From JBBRLG01 sp038231495 (lineage in GTDB: Bacteria > Planctomycetota > Planctomycetia > Gemmatales > Gemmataceae), in NCBI GenBank assembly GCA_038231495.1, contig JBBRLG010000106.1, positions 1-15,165 of the forward strand: a stretch of 15,165 nt of DNA, given 5' to 3'. The notes under the pieces were generated by a model. That model worked only from the letters and a program-made list of their open reading frames with translations. It was not told where the DNA came from and made no database searches. The translations under genes were made by a program, and so were the position numbers. Every line of letters starts with the position of its first letter. Position 1 is the stretch's first letter. This document shows positions 6,962 through 12,523 of this stretch, one piece after another.

Positions 6962-7324
6962 ATGACAGAGAAAGTGACCGTTGAGCTTCCGGAAGAGTTG
7001 ATCGACCAGATCCAGGCGGTGGCGAAGCACACGCATCGTTCTTTCGACGAGGTGTTGGCCGAGTGGGTTCGCGTCGCGGGCAGTGAACCCGTACTGGAAT
7101 TGCTGGGCGACGCCGAGTTGTTGGCCGTGTGCGACAGCCAACTGGAAGAATCCCGCCAAGAAGCTCTGAGCGACTTGCTTGAGCGGAAACAAGAAGGAAC
7201 CCTCGACGACGTTGAACGAGACCGGCTCGAAGACTTGATGCGGACGTACCGTGCGAAGCTGGTGCGAAAAGCCCAAGCGCTCAAAGTTGCCGTGAACCGC
7301 GGTTTGCGCCCGTGCTTGAGTTGA
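6962..7324 (+). CDS. Ribbon-helix-helix-like regulator/antitoxin (120 aa)
   Basis: The N-terminus MTEKVTVELPEELIDQIQAV, followed by AKHTHRSFDEVLAEWV, has the beta-strand plus two-helix layout of CopG/Arc-type ribbon-helix-helix DNA-binding proteins. The remaining 80 residues are acidic and helical (LEESRQEALSDLLERKQEG...DDVERDRLEDLMRTYR). The stop codon is one base from the start of the HNH gene, so the two are almost certainly co-translated. The family name is not recognised with certainty. The context suggests an antitoxin or autoregulator for the HNH nuclease. A TAGAAT hexamer at 6923-6928 may be a -10 element. The Shine-Dalgarno (GGAAAA) is weak. Confidence 0.75.
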   Translation: MTEKVTVELPEELIDQIQAVAKHTHRSFDEVLAEWVRVAGSEPVLELLGDAELLAVCDSQLEESRQEALSDLLERKQEGTLDDVERDRLEDLMRTYRAKLVRKAQALKVAVNRGLRPCLS

Positions 7325-7325
7325 C

Positions 7326-7757
7326 ATGGTACGCGTATACGTTCCCGTGGAACTTGCTCGCAGGGTTCGCGAGGCGGCGCGGCATCGCTGCGGCTATTGT
7401 CTCAGCCCCCAACACCTGCTCCTTGGCCGCTTGCAGATCGAACACCTCGTCCCCCGCGCGAGGGGTGGCGAAACGGAAGAAGCCAATCTCTGGTTGAGTT
7501 GCCCGGTATGCAATAACTACAAAGGCGATCGCACAAGCGCAACCGATCCGGAAACGGGTGAAGCATTCCCGCTGTTCAACCCGCGGGCACAAGTTTGGTC
7601 GGAGCACTTTCGTTGGAGTGAGGACGGGCTGCGAATCATGGGGTTGACGCCGGTTGGACGCGCAACGGTTACTGCTTTGCATTTGGACGACGATCCGGAC
7701 GCGCTGACCGTTCGGAGTTACTGGATACTTGCAGGTTGGCATCCACCCCTGGATTGA
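7326..7757 (+). CDS. HNH endonuclease family protein (143 aa)
   Basis: A metal-dependent nuclease fold is evident: CGYC (Cys22, Cys25), IEHLVPRARGG (His40), EEANLWLSC (Asn54), and CPVCNNYKGDRT (Cys59, Cys62, Asn63). The two CxxC pairs form the structural zinc site, and His/Asn give the beta-beta-alpha-metal catalytic core. The C-terminal half contains a DPETGEAFPLFNPR segment seen in stand-alone bacterial HNH proteins, then a WILAGWHPP end. It has no apparent specificity domain. It follows the RHH gene with a 1-nt gap. It could be a toxin or defence nuclease, or a degraded homing-type enzyme. The catalytic residues look intact, so it is probably active on DNA. Confidence 0.88.
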   Translation: MVRVYVPVELARRVREAARHRCGYCLSPQHLLLGRLQIEHLVPRARGGETEEANLWLSCPVCNNYKGDRTSATDPETGEAFPLFNPRAQVWSEHFRWSEDGLRIMGLTPVGRATVTALHLDDDPDALTVRSYWILAGWHPPLD

Positions 7758-7794
7758 ATCGCATTCGGTATTAATTGGGGAAACCCCCGCGTCG

Positions 7795-7825
7795 GATCAG
7801 TTTTCGACAATTGCGAAAACAGATC
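7795..7825. repeat. Hairpin downstream of the HNH gene
   Basis: The arms 7795-7806 (GATCAGTTTTCG) and 7814-7825 (CGAAAACAGATC) pair over 12 positions with one mismatch, around a 7-nt loop. It lies 37 nt past the HNH stop codon. No T-run follows on the plus strand, so Rho-independent termination is uncertain. Confidence 0.5.
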
Positions 7826-7840
7826 TGACATTGGTTGTTC

Positions 7841-7912
7841 ATGCGCGAATCGACCGGGCAAGACTTGCGCGTTCGTCGGGGCCGTCGCAAAGGCTCGACG
7901 GCTAAGCGTTGA
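7841..7912 (+). CDS. Possible 23-aa basic peptide
   Basis: ATG at 7841 to TGA at 7910-7912 encodes a peptide containing STGQDLRVRRGRRKGSTAKR, eight of whose residues are basic. Nearly all of it lies in the 76-bp repeat (copy 2). It more likely represents the tail of a larger ancestral gene, as the frame at 6764 suggests, than a working gene. No Shine-Dalgarno is seen. Confidence 0.2.
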   Translation: MRESTGQDLRVRRGRRKGSTAKR

Positions 7913-7917
7913 CGCCG
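7842..7917 (+). repeat. 75-bp dispersed repeat, copy 2
   Basis: Partner of 6813-6887. This copy has the extra C that keeps the basic-tail reading frame open. It contains perfect arms GCCGTCG and CGACGGC around an 8-nt loop. Its final TTGACG could be the -35 element of the gene at 7983. Confidence 0.8.
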
Positions 7918-7938
7918 GGCCGTTTTTCTGGTTACGAT
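7909..7938 (+). promoter_or_regulatory. Candidate promoter for the 7983 gene
   Basis: TTGACG (7909-7914) and TACGAT (7933-7938) are spaced by 18 nt. The downstream gene has the strong ribosome site AAGGAGGA at 7968-7975, 7 nt before its ATG. The -35 hexamer lies in the dispersed repeat. Confidence 0.4.
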
Positions 7939-7982
7939 AGCTGTAGGTGAAGCACAAACGTTAGGTTAAGGAGGAACACAGC

Positions 7983-8240
7983 ATGTCAATTGCCGACACG
8001 GTGAAAGACCTCAACCTCGAATTGGCGCGTCGAATCAACCAAGAAGCAAGGAGCGATCCGCAATCGCCCTATGCCAACAAACTCGTCGGCATCGCCAACG
8101 GCCAGGTCGTTGTCGTCGCGGAAGATTGGGATGATTTGGCTCTGCGCCTCCGGCAAGCTGAGCCGGATCCAACCAAAACCATGTGCGTCGAAGCAAGTCG
8201 GGACTATGACGAAGTCGTGGAAATCTGGGAGCTCCGCTGA
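7983..8240 (+). CDS. DUF5678-like small protein (85 aa)
   Basis: A small soluble protein of unknown function. The segment NKLVGIANGQVVVVAEDWDD, followed by LALRLRQAEPDPTKTMCVEA, has the pattern of DUF5678-type proteins: a beta-hairpin of the form 'GxxNGxVVxxxxD', a helix, then a strand. The assignment is by pattern memory only. A very good Shine-Dalgarno (AAGGAGGA, 7 nt upstream) fixes the start. The stop overlaps an ATG (TGATG) that begins an 18-codon ORF, so the gene probably once headed a two-gene operon whose second gene is now truncated. The C-terminus DYDEVVEIWELR is acidic. Confidence 0.7.
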   Translation: MSIADTVKDLNLELARRINQEARSDPQSPYANKLVGIANGQVVVVAEDWDDLALRLRQAEPDPTKTMCVEASRDYDEVVEIWELR

Positions 8241-8293
8241 TGCCGCACTTGGATTGGCCACTTACCGGCTGCAAGGTAATTGATCCGCAATGA
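8240..8293 (+). pseudogene. Truncated second gene of the DUF5678-like pair
   Basis: The ATG overlaps the previous stop as TGATG, a coupled arrangement, but the frame ends after 17 residues (MPHLDWPLTGCKVIDPQ). The start resembles, from memory, the N-termini of retropepsin-like aspartyl protease genes often found after such mini-proteins. The rest is missing and is replaced by the promoter region of the DUF433 gene. The assignment is weak. Confidence 0.3.
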
Positions 8294-8295
8294 AG

Positions 8296-8324
8296 TTGGT
8301 GGCTCGGCCCGATAATGTTACAAT
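8296..8324 (+). promoter_or_regulatory. Candidate promoter of the DUF433/PIN-like pair
   Basis: TTGGTG (8296-8301) and TACAAT (8319-8324) are separated by 17 nt. The ATG at 8362 follows 37 nt after the -10 hexamer, with the ribosome site GGGAGA 9 nt before it. Confidence 0.4.
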
Positions 8325-8361
8325 GCCGCCAGGGGACCGAACCCAAGGGAGAACGACGCCA

Positions 8362-8643
8362 ATGCGCACGTTGACGAAAACCAAGTCGGGAAAAACGACG
8401 CCCAAACGCCAGCCTACTTTGGTCGGGAAATACCTCGTCGTCGATCCCCGCGTCTGCCACGGCGAACTGACATTTCGAGGCACGCGCGTCCCGGTGGAAA
8501 CCGTGTTGTCTTTTCTAGCCAAGGGGTATTCGCTGGCTTACCTTCGCAAAAGTTGGCCCGAGGTGTCCTCCGCAGCGATCCAGGAAGCAATTAGCCTCGC
8601 TTCGGAGCGCCTGATCGAGCACTATCGCGCCAACAAATCATGA
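8362..8643 (+). CDS. DUF433 family protein, probable antitoxin
   Basis: A 93-residue protein. After a lysine-rich N-terminus comes the DUF433 signature: LVVDPRVCHGELTFRGTRVP (26-44), then VETVLSFLAKGYSLAYLRKSWPEVSSAAIQEAI. This is a small winged-helix-like fold, and members are often the antitoxin partners of PIN-like toxins (VapB45-type). I chose ATG 8362 because GGGAGA lies 9 nt upstream; an in-frame ATG at 8290 would overlap the promoter and the preceding remnant. Its stop overlaps the next gene's start as ATGA, showing translational coupling. Expected role: bind and neutralise the partner nuclease and repress the pair's own promoter. This is inferred from the family, not shown here. Confidence 0.85.
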   Translation: MRTLTKTKSGKTTPKRQPTLVGKYLVVDPRVCHGELTFRGTRVPVETVLSFLAKGYSLAYLRKSWPEVSSAAIQEAISLASERLIEHYRANKS

Positions 8644-9044
8644 GCCAGCTGGTCCTGGACGACCAACTCGACGTGCAGATCATCGTTCCCGCATTGGCGG
8701 GATGGCTAACGGCTGTTCGTTTGCAAGAACTCCGTCCCGACGAGCACGTCCTCGATGATCGTGTCCCGGAAATCTTGCGAACCCTGAAGAGGCCGACGTT
8801 CGTGACCATCGACCACGGCTTTTGGAACCGCCGGCTATGCCATTCCGCTTTTTGCATTCTTTATTTCGATCTCGGGAAGGACGGCCAGGAAGTGTTGCCT
8901 GCCCTACTGCGACGTTTGTTCCGATTGCGGGAGTTTCGCACGAGGGCGTCGCGCATGGGCAAAGTCGCACGGGTGGGATCTGGGCCGGTCACGTATTGGG
9001 ACGCCGGAAAGAAATACAGCCTTGAATTGCCGCATTCGTCGTAA
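8640..9044 (+). CDS. PIN-like domain protein, probable toxin partner of DUF433
   Basis: A 134-residue protein coupled to the DUF433 gene by a 4-nt overlap. The layout suits the DUF5615/Mut7-C PIN-like group: an N-terminal aspartate pair after a strand (LVLDDQL), a helix (LAGWLTAVRLQEL), a middle acidic patch (HVLDDRVPEIL), then the strand FVTIDHGFW with an aspartate, and a C-terminal strand/helix (AFCILYFDL...LLRRLFRL). Such proteins cleave RNA with acidic residues and Mg2+/Mn2+. Identification rests on pattern and on the partner. Active-site residues cannot be assigned firmly, and the C-terminal VARVGSGPVTYWDAGKKYSLEL extension is unusual for the group. Confidence 0.7.
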   Translation: MSQLVLDDQLDVQIIVPALAGWLTAVRLQELRPDEHVLDDRVPEILRTLKRPTFVTIDHGFWNRRLCHSAFCILYFDLGKDGQEVLPALLRRLFRLREFRTRASRMGKVARVGSGPVTYWDAGKKYSLELPHSS

Positions 9045-9115
9045 ATGCAATGCGCCGGCACTTCGGCCTCGCCGAGCCTTCCAGCAGAGGCGTTTTCCGA
9101 GCACGTTCAGAATGA

Positions 9116-9139
9116 GTTGCGTCCCCTTATCCCCCTCCC
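9116..9139 (+). repeat. REP-like tract, copy 1
   Basis: GTTGCGTCCCCTTA (9116-9129), with the following CCCCCTCCC, ends exactly where homology to the RAYT transposase begins at 9140. It shares the core TGCGTCCCCTT with 9511-9535 and 9588-9604. Confidence 0.55.
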
Positions 9140-9490
9140 TTTTACACGGTCCTGCGTTATGTGGAGCGCAACGCGCTGCGTGCCAACCTGGTAGCCCGAA
9201 CGGAGGACTGGCGCTGGGGCAGCCTGTGGCGACGGCAACGGGGCGGCGATCCCGAGATAAGGCTGCACGACGGGCCGTTGGCGGTGCCGAGGAACTGGGT
9301 GAAGTTGGTGAATACGCCGCAGACGGAGGGGGAGTTGGCGGCCGTGCGGCACGCGGCGGTGCGTGGCAGCCCGTACGGGTCGGCGGCGTGGCGTGTGCAG
9401 ACGGCCCAACGAATGGGGTTGCAAGCAACGCTGCGCCCAGAGGGTCGTCCCCGGAAGCCGGTGGAGGAGGAAACGCCGATGGTGTTCTGA
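9140..9490 (+). pseudogene. REP-associated tyrosine transposase (RAYT), C-terminal remnant
   Basis: The frame FYTVLRYVERNALRANLV (9140 on), then EDWRWGSLWRR, PLAVPRNWVKLVN, PQTEGELAAVRHAAVRGSPYG and RMGLQATLRPEGRPRK, is the typical C-terminal third of TnpA_REP/Y1 transposases (IS200-like). Full-length members have about 200-300 residues; the N-terminal HUH metal-binding motif and most of the catalytic domain are absent, so this copy cannot transpose. A GTG at 9161 could start a 109-residue product, but this is probably not a working gene. REP-like tracts flank it on both sides, as expected for the RAYT/REP system. Confidence 0.88.
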
Positions 9491-9510
9491 GGGAAGAGGG
9501 TTAAAGCGGG

Positions 9511-9535
9511 CAGATTAAAGCTGCGTCCCCTTTTC
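9511..9535 (+). repeat. REP-like tract, copy 2
   Basis: CAGATTAAAGCTGCGTCCCC followed by TTTTC. It lies 21 nt past the RAYT remnant's stop codon. The AGCTGCGTCCCCTTTT core is repeated at 9588. Confidence 0.6.
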
Positions 9536-9587
9536 GTTGTCAGAATTGCGAAAAATAAGGACTTACGTCGTTTAGTAAATGCCATTC

Positions 9588-9604
9588 AGCTGCGTCCCCT
9601 TTTT
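9588..9604 (+). repeat. REP-like tract, copy 3
   Basis: AGCTGCGTCCCCTTTTT repeats the core of copy 2 about 70 nt away in the same orientation. The stretch 9491-9675 otherwise holds no gene. The ribosome site of the redoxin gene (GGAGAGG) is at 9661-9667. Confidence 0.6.
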
Positions 9605-9675
9605 CTTTCCGTTGAAACTCCGGGCGGGTCGTCCGGGTAGTCCTTCTGAACAACCAGTGTGGAGAGGGTGGTTGC

Positions 9676-10290
9676 ATGATGTTCATGCGTGTCGTTCCCT
9701 GTTGTCTGTTGGTCGCTGTGATTTTGGGCTGCGGGGTTCGTTCAACGGAGGCCGACCCGCCGCCCGCCGACAAGCAGGAGAAGGATGAGTTCGTGGACGT
9801 GCTGGGCGACAAGTACCGCTTGCCCGGCCCTGACGACTGCAAGGCCGTCGTCCTTCTTTTCATCGGCAACGATTGCCCGATCTCCAACGGCTACTCGAAA
9901 GAGATCGTGCGACTCTCCAAGGAGTACATGCCGAGAAAGGTGGCATTCTGCGTCGTCTACGCCGAAGCCGACATCAGCAAGGACGACGCCTGCAAGCATG
10001 CCAAGGACTACGGCTATTGCTGCCCAGCCATCCTTGACCCAAAGATGACGCTGGCCCTCAAGGTGGGGGCGACGATCAAGCCGGAAGCTGCCGTCCTCTC
10101 CCCCAAAGGCGAACGGCTCTACTTGGGCCGGATTGACGACATCTACGCCGACTTCGGGAAGAAGCGGGCCGAGCCGACTTGTCGGGACTTGAAGAACGCA
10201 CTCGATGCTGTCCTTGCAGGAAACCCGGTCCCGGTTGCCCGCACAAAGGCCATCGGCTGCTACATCGACCTCCCCGAAAAGAAGAGATAA
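9676..10290 (+). CDS. Redoxin-like lipoprotein (thioredoxin fold, 204 aa)
   Basis: A thioredoxin-fold protein anchored outside the cytoplasmic membrane. The signal peptide ends in the lipobox ILGC (Cys19). The fold begins near 39 and carries FIGNDCPISNGYSKEIVRLS (63-82), with Cys67 as the single peroxidatic-like or redox cysteine of AhpC/TSA-type redoxins. KPEAAVL (135-141) provides the cis-proline loop, and LGRIDD (150-155) and the late Cys195 (TKAIGCYIDLP) are also typical. Start ATG 9676 has GGAGAGG 8 nt upstream. The cytochrome/PHM gene follows after 49 nt. In planctomycetes and acidobacteria these modules can occur fused in one protein, which supports a shared role here. It probably supplies or removes electrons or disulfides for the copper enzyme; the substrate is unknown. 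Confidence 0.85.
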   Translation: MMFMRVVPCCLLVAVILGCGVRSTEADPPPADKQEKDEFVDVLGDKYRLPGPDDCKAVVLLFIGNDCPISNGYSKEIVRLSKEYMPRKVAFCVVYAEADISKDDACKHAKDYGYCCPAILDPKMTLALKVGATIKPEAAVLSPKGERLYLGRIDDIYADFGKKRAEPTCRDLKNALDAVLAGNPVPVARTKAIGCYIDLPEKKR

Positions 10291-10339
10291 CCCACGGTCG
10301 GGCGGCTTCCCATCGTAGCCCTTTCTCGGAGACTCCCTA

Positions 10340-11668
10340 ATGCGACTGTTTCGCTCCCTGTTCATCGTCGGCCTTGTGCCGTTCCTTGCTGGCCGAGCGT
10401 TCGGCGGCGAAGCCGATCCCACCTTCAACAAGGACGTGGCTCCGATCCTGTTCAAGAACTGCTCGACCTGCCACCGGCCCAACGAAGTCGGGCCGTTCTC
10501 GCTCCTGACCTACGCCGACACCAAGAAGCGGTCTAAGCAAATCGCCCGCATCACCGAGAAGAAGATCATGCCGCCGTGGAAGCCGGTGGCGGGCCATGAC
10601 GTGTTCAAGCACGCCCGGACGCTGACCGACAAGGAGATCGCCGTTTTCAAGGCGTGGGCCGAGGCCGGTTCACCGGAGGGCGAGGCCAAAGACCTCCCGC
10701 CTCAGCCGAATTTCCCCGAAGGCTGGCACGCTGGTGAACCGGACATGATCCTAAAGGTGGAGAAGCCGTTCACCATCCCTGCCGAGGGACCGGACATCTA
10801 CGTTCACTTCGTTCTGCCGCTGGACTTCAAGGAAGACAAGTACATCAAGGCGGTGCAAGTCCTGCCGAGCAACCGGCAGGTGGCCCACCACGGGGTCATT
10901 ATCCTCGACGGCAGTGGGACGGCCCGCAAACTCGCCAAGAAGCATGGCGGCGACCAGTACCCCAACTTCGGCGGTCCCGGCTTCCTCCCTCGTGGGTTCT
11001 TGCCCGGTTACGCTCCGGGCCAGACGACCCGGATCGAAGAGTCGGACAAGGTGTCGATCACGGTGGAGAAGGGAGTGGACATCGTGTTGCAGATGCACTA
11101 CCACCCTATCGGCAAGGAGGTCACTGACCAACCGCAGATCGGACTGTACTTCACGGACAAGAAGCCCGAACGAAACATCAACATCATTGGGATGGCGAAC
11201 AACGACGTGTACATCCCTGCCGGGGCGAGCTACAAGCGGACTGACTCGTTCACTCTGCCAGCAGACTTCGAGGTTGGGAACATTTGGGGCCACATGCACA
11301 TGATCGGCAGGGAGGTGAAGGTGTGGGCCGAACTGCCGGACGGCAAGACGAAAGACATGCTTCTGATCTCGGATTGGGATTTCAACTGGCAGGACACTTA
11401 CCACTACAAGAAGCCGTTCGTACTCCCGAAGGGGACCGTGGTGAAGGCCGAGTGGTCGTGGGAGAACACTGCCGATAACCCCCGGAACCCGAACAGCCCG
11501 CCGAAGCTGATTAAGTGGGGTGAGGGCAGCACCGACGAAATGTCCGGGCTTATCATCGGCGGCATCACGGTCGATCCGAAGGCCGAGGGGCCAATGTGGA
11601 TTCCCGTCATCCTGCATTACCTGGAGATTGAACAAAAGGCCATCGAAGCGGCGAAGAAGCGGAAATGA
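10340..11668 (+). CDS. Cytochrome c / PHM-like type II copper monooxygenase (442 aa)
   Basis: An exported enzyme (signal peptide MRLFRSLFIVGLVPFLAGRAFG) with two modules. The first is a small cytochrome c domain: Cys41-x-x-Cys44-His45 for heme attachment, with KKIMPPW (Met77) as probable axial ligand. The second, from about 135, resembles peptidylglycine alpha-hydroxylating/dopamine beta monooxygenases. His183-His184 (VAHHG) and His253 (LQMHYHP) match the CuH site. His318-x-His320 (GHMHMIG) and Met401 (GSTDEMSG) match the CuM site; the animal enzymes have a similar SSDEM motif. The expected chemistry is copper- and O2-dependent hydroxylation, with the heme domain perhaps delivering electrons in place of ascorbate. 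The substrate is unknown. GGAG 8 nt upstream supports the start. It follows the redoxin gene and overlaps the next mini-gene by 4 nt. Confidence 0.9.
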   Translation: MRLFRSLFIVGLVPFLAGRAFGGEADPTFNKDVAPILFKNCSTCHRPNEVGPFSLLTYADTKKRSKQIARITEKKIMPPWKPVAGHDVFKHARTLTDKEIAVFKAWAEAGSPEGEAKDLPPQPNFPEGWHAGEPDMILKVEKPFTIPAEGPDIYVHFVLPLDFKEDKYIKAVQVLPSNRQVAHHGVIILDGSGTARKLAKKHGGDQYPNFGGPGFLPRGFLPGYAPGQTTRIEESDKVSITVEKGVDIVLQMHYHPIGKEVTDQPQIGLYFTDKKPERNINIIGMANNDVYIPAGASYKRTDSFTLPADFEVGNIWGHMHMIGREVKVWAELPDGKTKDMLLISDWDFNWQDTYHYKKPFVLPKGTVVKAEWSWENTADNPRNPNSPPKLIKWGEGSTDEMSGLIIGGITVDPKAEGPMWIPVILHYLEIEQKAIEAAKKRK

Positions 11669-11880
11669 AGGTGACTCACAACTCTGCTGACAACCCGCGT
11701 AACCCAAACAGCCCACCCAAACGGGTGACGCTCGGTGAGGGCAGCAGTGACGAGATGGCTGGACTCATCATTGGGGGTCTTCCCGTCAATCCGTCGGACG
11801 AACTCGCCGTGTGGTTATCGGTCATCGGCCATTATTTTGAAGTGGCGTCCAATGGGTCCAACGCGAAGCCCAAGAAGTAA
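11665..11880 (+). CDS. Duplicated C-terminal tail of the copper monooxygenase (71 aa)
   Basis: A short gene starting on the ATGA overlap with the monooxygenase stop. It is almost wholly a diverged copy of that enzyme's last 65 residues: SADNPRNPNSPPK against TADNPRNPNSPPK, GEGSSDEMAGLIIGG against GEGSTDEMSGLIIGG, then a matching hydrophobic strand (LSVIGHYFEV against IPVILHYLEI). It preserves the Met31 that corresponds to the copper-ligand Met401 but has no other catalytic residue and no signal peptide. The likely origin is a tandem duplication of the 3' end, or the tail left when a second monooxygenase gene was deleted. An accidental remnant is the default; a working protein is possible because the frame is open and coupled. 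Confidence 0.6.
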   Translation: MKVTHNSADNPRNPNSPPKRVTLGEGSSDEMAGLIIGGLPVNPSDELAVWLSVIGHYFEVASNGSNAKPKK

Positions 11881-11946
11881 ATAGGGTTGAGCGAAGGCGA
11901 AATCCACCCACGGCTTGAGTGTGAATTGACAAGAAAGGAAACGGCA

Positions 11947-12327
11947 ATGAAAACCGCATTCCGAACGGCGGCGCTTTTCGTACTGGTGATGTTAAGCGGC
12001 TGTGGCCGGGACAGCTTTGAGTCGTTGCGGAAGCAACAGGTGGAGACCCTCCGCGAGGCGGCGGACACCCTGGGCACCATCAAGGACGCCGACTCCGCGG
12101 CTAAGGCCAAGCCGAAGCTGAAACAGTTGGGCGACAGATGGCGCGACCTCGAAAAACGCCTGGACGCCACGGCGAAAACGCCAGCGGATGAGGACAAATC
12201 CAAACCGTTGACTGACGAGTTGAATACGCTTGTCGTCCGCTACCTGGCCGAAGCGGTGCGCGTGACCTTCGTGCCGGGAGGGCAGGATGCCCTCAAAGAG
12301 ATCGGTGAAGTGAAAAAGAAACCATAG
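11947..12327 (+). CDS. Small lipoprotein, helical, unknown function (126 aa)
   Basis: The signal peptide MKTAFRTAALFVLVMLSGCG has a lipobox LSGC (Cys19), so the mature protein is membrane-anchored. The rest is charged and helical, with likely coiled-coil stretches (ESLRKQQVETLREAADTL; AKPKLKQLGDRWRDLEKRLD) and a final segment with PGGQDALKEI. I chose ATG 11947 because AAAGGAAA lies just upstream; a longer in-frame start at 11887 would bury the signal peptide. It is the last plus-strand gene of the accessory block, 66 nt after the monooxygenase-tail gene, and may belong to the same transcript. No family is recognised. Confidence 0.75.
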   Translation: MKTAFRTAALFVLVMLSGCGRDSFESLRKQQVETLREAADTLGTIKDADSAAKAKPKLKQLGDRWRDLEKRLDATAKTPADEDKSKPLTDELNTLVVRYLAEAVRVTFVPGGQDALKEIGEVKKKP

Positions 12328-12400
12328 GACGCCTCGGATGATCCCTCGCCCCTTACGACTCCGGTTTCCTTTGAGGAGTAACAGCGGGAGAGAGAAGGGA

Positions 12401-12420
12401 GAAAAGCGGACGCAGCTCGA
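12401..12420 (-). repeat. REP-like tract, inverted copy
   Basis: On the minus strand this reads GAGCTGCGTCCGCTTTTC, close to the cores at 9511 and 9588 but in the opposite direction. The gap 12328-12523 holds nothing else I can support; no terminator with a T-run was found. Confidence 0.45.
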
Positions 12421-12523
12421 TTCTGGAAAAGGGGGAAATGCTGTCAGCGGGGGAGAAGGGTGTTAGTTCACTTTACGCCCATGTCGTCTTTACCACTTTT
12501 TCTCTCTTTACACTATTTTCCTC

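Noticed and set aside
7795..7825. Intrinsic terminator after the HNH gene
   Set aside because: The stem is good but no T-run follows, so it is kept only as a hairpin.
6813..7917. Integron attC-like sites (repeat copies ending in GTTGACGCC)
   Set aside because: The repeat ends do not match the RYYYAAC/GTTRRRY core pair. There is no integrase, and the repeat reads as coding sequence.
9742..10482. Minus-strand frame opposite the redoxin and cytochrome genes
   Set aside because: It spans two well-supported plus-strand genes and their gap and has no recognisable domain.
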